Shown here: positions 60,301 through 64,000 of the stretch, piece by piece | Numbering within the stretch: the stretch's first letter is position 1 | Layout: each line of letters opens with the position of its first letter | Source: Caprella mutica | Taxonomy: Eukaryota > Arthropoda > Malacostraca > Amphipoda > Caprellidae | Assembly: GCA_947561585.1 (NCBI GenBank) | Contig: CANNZV010001602.1 | Coordinates: 124,001 to 188,000 of the forward strand | Direction: 5' to 3' | Length of the DNA stretch: 64,000 bases | Position numbers and translations under genes: made by a program | The notes under the pieces: generated by a model | The model's database searches: none | What the model was told of the DNA's origin: nothing | Seen by the model: the letters and a program-made list of their open reading frames with translations, nothing else

Positions 60301-60644
60301 TTTGAAGGTTGTTTTACAACATTAGGAAGTTGTTTCATAGATGGTAGATGATTTTGGTGTGAAATATGGCGGTAATTTAAAGGTTGTTTTGCTTCATTAA
60401 ATGTTTGAATATAGTTAGTAGGTTTACTCACAGTTGTACTATAATATAAATCACCACTCAATTGTAGGTTCCTATTGGAATGTGTGGCTCTGATGATATC
60501 ATCATTTCTATCATAGTTATTTTGATTTAAATTTTCCGAATACGGCAAAGAATTTATAGATTGTGAATTAAGAATTATTAACAGCGCAATGAAGGATAAT
60601 ATCAGAAACATGGTGATGATGCGTTCGTTTCGCCTTTTAAACAT
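57357..60644 (-). CDS. Group III secreted phospholipase A2 (5 exons, complete)
   Basis: On the minus strand, exons 60644-59926, 59695-59520, 59331-59233, 57986-57878 and 57684-57357 join at GT-AG borders in frame to 476 codons plus stop. A hydrophobic signal or anchor segment covers about residues 12-28. A long low-complexity, Gln-containing proregion follows, then a conserved N-terminal domain (ending near 298), and then the catalytic domain. Visible landmarks are PGTKWCG (314-320, calcium loop), DRCCRAHDHCP (338-348, catalytic His344 and Asp345), SHCSCDEAFFNCLK (369-382) and a Cys-containing C-terminus. This is the architecture of group III PLA2, the family of bee-venom PLA2 and of non-venom insect homologs, which hydrolyse the sn-2 ester of phospholipids in a calcium-dependent way outside the cell. 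The calcium loop reads WCGLRD where the family normally has WCGxG. A role in lipid signalling or immunity is more likely than venom in this context (inference). Confidence 0.92.
58054..59200. repeat. H-family repeat in PLA2 intron 3, split by a pogo-like MITE
   Basis: 58054-58183 (from GGGGTTCAACGTCTACTTCA) and 59069-59200 match consecutive parts of the H copy at 60728-60890. The pogo-like element 58184-59068 sits between them. Confidence 0.6.
58184..59068. mobile_element. Pogo-like MITE, copy 2
   Basis: Ends CAGTAAAACTCCTGAGTTAT and, inverted, CAGTGAAACTCCCGAGTTAT, flanked by TA. It has the same body as 28466-29452 but fewer 18-bp units (58500-58640). Inside intron 3 of the PLA2 gene. Confidence 0.85.
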
Positions 60645-60727
60645 TTATCACAGGTCAAATATTAACATTGTAAATCTGCAAATATAGGGAAAAAAATAAA
60701 ATACAATAATTTTATATTTATTTCGGG

Positions 60728-61150
60728 GGTTTAACGTCTGCTTTTGAACCTCAAATGCCACTTAAATCAAAAGGAAGCTAATTACATGAGACTGAAAGAA
60801 ACAATCAGAAAGGAATCTGGCTCCATGAAAAGGCTCATGGATGCAGAAAAGCTACTTACTCTGTGAAATCAGTCGCTTACCAGGGATTGTGACGAAAAGG
60901 GACACTCACAGATGGAAGAGGAAAATAAAGAGGTGACAGTAAATGAAGCCTACGAGTCTACCTAACACAAAATCTAAGACCTCGTAGTTGAAGAGCATAA
61001 CCCTAGCGCTATTCCAAAACTGAAAGTAGCGTTAAAATAATTCTAAAATGGTAAAAGAAAATACATAATCCAAATTACAACAGTTCGGGGCCCAAGAGAC
61101 GCCCCCCCCCCCCCACCATTCACCACAGACATCTTCAGGATAGAGCCAAT
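60728..61150. repeat. Dispersed repeat family H, copy 2 (reverse)
   Basis: From GGGGTTTAACGTCTGCTTTT to CTTCAGGATAGAGCC; reverse of the copy nested at 35938-36404. It lies upstream of the PLA2 start codon and could overlap its 5' UTR or promoter. Confidence 0.65.
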
Positions 61151-61231
61151 GTGGGTCAATCAGGATTATTTTCTTTAAAACAATGATAAATATGGTAGAA
61201 AATGAAAGTCTCTTTATTAATTACTATAGTA

Positions 61232-61345
61232 TATAGGTACAAATAGCATGTAGGTACAAATAGCATGTAGGTACAAATAGCATGTAGGTACAAATAGCAT
61301 GTAGGTACAAATAGCATGTAGGTACAAATAGCATGTAGGTACAAA
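61232..61345. repeat. 17-bp minisatellite (TAGGTACAAATAGCATG)
   Basis: Six to seven near-perfect tandem units. The minus-strand open frame through it is an artefact. Confidence 0.95.
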
Positions 61346-62379
61346 TCACTTTGTCACACAAAATACAGTGACGATATAACCAGCTAATTAGTTAAATTCC
61401 AAGACAATGGGGATTACCATGACTATAATTTCCGTACTACTTTCTACCATGACTCACTATAATACTCATCATTTCCACGTACCTATAGGTCAATGAAATA
61501 GAAAATAAGTTATTTATTTTGATGCTTTTGAAGATAAGAATTTTGTTAATGACCCAAAACTAGGTCACAGGTCACTAGGGTAATTTTTGACCCATCGAAC
61601 TGTTTGCTCCACATATTCAATTATATAACAATAATTATATAATAAATATTATTTAACTTTATTTAGTTGATGGCCTTGATACATGCAGGTATCATGGATT
61701 CAAATTAAAACAAAAGTTAAGTAAGATAATAATAATATTATTTAGATAAAATAATAATACGGCATATGCAGAATCCATGTAATTATATGCTATTTTAACA
61801 CACTAATCATGGAACATTACGGAAATTTCCGCCCTGGGCCGCGAACGTGTTAATGTATTTTTCAAAAGTTATTATATACAATGTGTTATTGTGACTAGAT
61901 AATGAGATGCTTTCTAAAATAACGTTTAAAAATGAATATGATGAGCTAACGGGTTAATCTAACGGTTTTACAAAATTTACCGAGTGAAACAACAACAATC
62001 CGTTATAGGAATGGAGAATTCGTTTCAGCTAGTAAGGATGATATTAAAGATATTTAATTTTACGCCACCAAAATAATGTCTCACTGGGACATCGCTACAT
62101 TGAGCACATTGAAGCAATCATTTGCCAGTATAATTAGGTAGGCTATTAGGTTACACAATTCTATTCACATTTAACAAGTTACATGTAAATAAAGCAGAGT
62201 AACTGCATTAGTTTGAGAAGTAGGTACAGTAATCATATTTCGATAGGTAGGTAGGTACACACACAATTGCTTAGTTTTGTTATTAGAGTAGAAGTCACTG
62301 TACACAACCTCAGTGAAAGCGAACTGTGGAGAGACTGGAGACACGCTAAGAAAACTGGTAATGAACCTCCGTGACCTTC
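61346..62379. other. Intergenic, no gene seen
   Basis: ACAGGTATCATGGAT-like sequence near 61685 is shared with PLA2 intron 1 (59816) and 62855, so a small dispersed repeat is present. Nothing else. Confidence 0.4.
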
Positions 62380-62680
62380 TTAGCAATACCGGTGATAGGG
62401 GAGTTAGCGTTTATAGGAAATATCATCATAGGTACTACCGGTGATAGGGAATTTCTTCCCAAATCCAGTAGGTACTACTGGTGATGGGAATTTTTCCCTA
62501 GGTACTATTGGTGATAGAGGAGTTAGCGATGATACGGAATACCCTGCTTGAGTACCGGTGATAGAGCATACCTTCTTAGGTAGTACCGGTGATAGGAGAT
62601 ACATATTCCATGAGTATCGGTGATACCGGTAATACCTTCTTAGACAGTATCGGCGATATAGGAGTTATCAGTGATATGGT
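62380..62680. repeat. Irregular array of ACCGGTGATAGGG words
   Basis: Nine or so occurrences of TACCGGTGATAGG or close variants, spaced irregularly at about 25-45 bp and separated by partly related sequence such as CCTTCTTAG. More like a decayed higher-order repeat than a clean minisatellite. Confidence 0.75.
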
Positions 62681-63898
62681 AATTTTAAGTTGAATAAATA
62701 TATTTCTGATGTGATAACTACCTATAGCTACTTAGCGTTGGCAGATATAATATAGGGTAGCATCGGCTGTTCCACATTCTCGATCATGTAATAAAAAATA
62801 TATACCTAACTATTTAATTTTCAATTTTAATTGGTATCCGTGATATTTACAGGTATCATGGATAGTACCAGTATCATACTAACAGGTATCATGGAAATCA
62901 TTTAATAGATTAAATTATATATTTTTTCAAAGAATTTAAAATGTGAAAGTACAGATAATTCGTAACTTAACCCTAGTTAAGATTCGTACATAATATTGTG
63001 TGCTAATTTTAATCATTATTATATAATAAAAGACCACCTTCTGGTAACTGAGAATCAGGTATTGAGTAGTTAGTCCTAATATAAAATGGTAACTAACTAT
63101 ACAGACAGGCTTTTATCACCGAAATCACGACTCCTGACTTATTTAAAATGAAATAAGAGCGAGTCATGACTCGAATAGGTTTATAATGATAATTCCTTGT
63201 ACATCTCACTTTCTATGAGTTAAAATAAAAGAAAATGGATCCAAGGGCTCGACTTGACGTAGCATATTGCGGTGTTTAATGCTAGAGTCAACTGAAATAA
63301 ATCTTTGTGACGAAAGTTCGAAGTAGCGAATTATTTTAGAGTTTATGCCGTTTAAAAGACCAAGATCTTAGCCAATTGTTTCTAATAACTTCATATGAAT
63401 AATAATATAGATGTTTATTGTAGCTACAGTGAAATAAACCTCACAAAAAATGGTCTCTATTTTCTATATCTGCGTACTGTAATAATTTAGAGACGTGCCT
63501 CGCACTTATTTCAGGTTTTATAATAGCGGGGCCTGTATGTAATGATTGAGGTTGTGTATGCTTTAAACTTAAATGAACATTTTTGAGCATATTTCTTTTC
63601 ATGCTCAATAAATAAGGACTATTCTTTTTATGTTCATATAATAAAGCTTATTCTTATTCCAAAAAAAGATATGCTTACAAAATCCATCATTGTTTTTTAA
63701 TATTCTTAGGCTAGGTATATGATAGGACTCATGACTAAAAACTATACACAACCCGCTCTTATTAATGTATGCAATAAGTTAATGTATATACCTAACAATG
63801 CGGGATAAAATGGTTTGTTTCGAAATATGGTGCGGTAACAGGTTTGGTTGATGATTTGCATAGAAGCAAAGTGATTAGATCCAAATATCTACAGAATA
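62681..63898. other. Intergenic; hAT-like subterminal words
   Basis: 63550-63680 has AT-rich, roughly 20-bp words (TTTATGTTCATATAATAAAG type) like the subterminal part of the hAT-like element at 45093. No end was found. No gene. Confidence 0.35.
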
Positions 63899-64000
63899 AC
63901 TGTTAACTAAAGCAGCAAGAAGTGTTTTCTTCAAAGCACCCAATAGAACAGTGGTTCTTATCCTGGCTTCAATCGAACACAAATCAGGTTCATCTTTGAG
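63899..64000 (-). CDS. Possible syntaxin-like coding fragment at window edge
   Basis: The minus strand is open from 64000 to about 63899. It begins LKDEPDLCSIEARIRTTVLL and continues GALKKTLLAALVNSY. EARIRTT followed six residues later by a basic pair resembles the start of the syntaxin core helix region (EARIRTTQ...RK). The second half fits poorly. It may be an exon edge, a decayed copy or chance. No splice site was settled. Confidence 0.3.

Noticed and set aside
57357..60644. PLA2 as a venom toxin gene
   Set aside because: Group III PLA2 is widespread in insects without venom; nothing in the window points to venom use.

Overview
The window looks like AT-rich nuclear DNA from an insect, probably a hemipteran such as a planthopper or leafhopper. 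The basis is spliced genes with GT-AG introns, a Flamingo-type cadherin, an insect-style group III secreted phospholipase A2, RIO kinase genes, and dense small DNA transposons. The species assignment is inference. Nothing bacterial or organellar was seen. There is an assembly gap of Ns at 47150-48023.

Layout. (1) 1-1751, minus strand: 5' end of a starry night/Flamingo (CELSR) gene, running off the left edge. (2) 3.2-8.3 kb: transposon debris, including a terminal-inverted-repeat element filled with an 18-bp minisatellite, a Tc1/mariner-type relic and a gag-like relic. (3) 8.3-46.8 kb: three paralogous seven-exon RIOK1-like kinase genes. Copy A is on plus (9417-13156), copy B on minus (23199-19593, convergent with A), and copy C on plus (40649-44718). 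All three have intact reading frames when spliced. A and B keep the catalytic residues. C has lost the metal-binding Asp and gained a 12-bp repeat coding for Thr-Glu-Ala-Ala. The flanks and introns of B and C have been enlarged by insertions of several transposon superfamilies. In four cases a related copy in the same window shows the site without the insertion. (4) 46.8-51.5 kb: a repeat-rich tract around the gap, including a palindromic GC-rich array (50832-51276) that behaves like a mobile element. (5) 51.5-56.7 kb: no recognised gene; repeats. (6) 57357-60644, minus strand: a complete five-exon group III secreted PLA2 gene, with transposons filling its third intron. (7) 60.7-64 kb: minisatellites and dispersed repeats, and at the right edge a short open segment on the minus strand that resembles a syntaxin domain.

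The genes do not form an operon or an obvious pathway: a cell-polarity cadherin, ribosome-biogenesis-type kinases and a secreted lipase. The main biology is a tandem or inverted kinase duplication with one diverging copy, and transposon and minisatellite activity that the duplication lets one date relatively. All exon joins, lengths and alignments were done by eye; no search was run.
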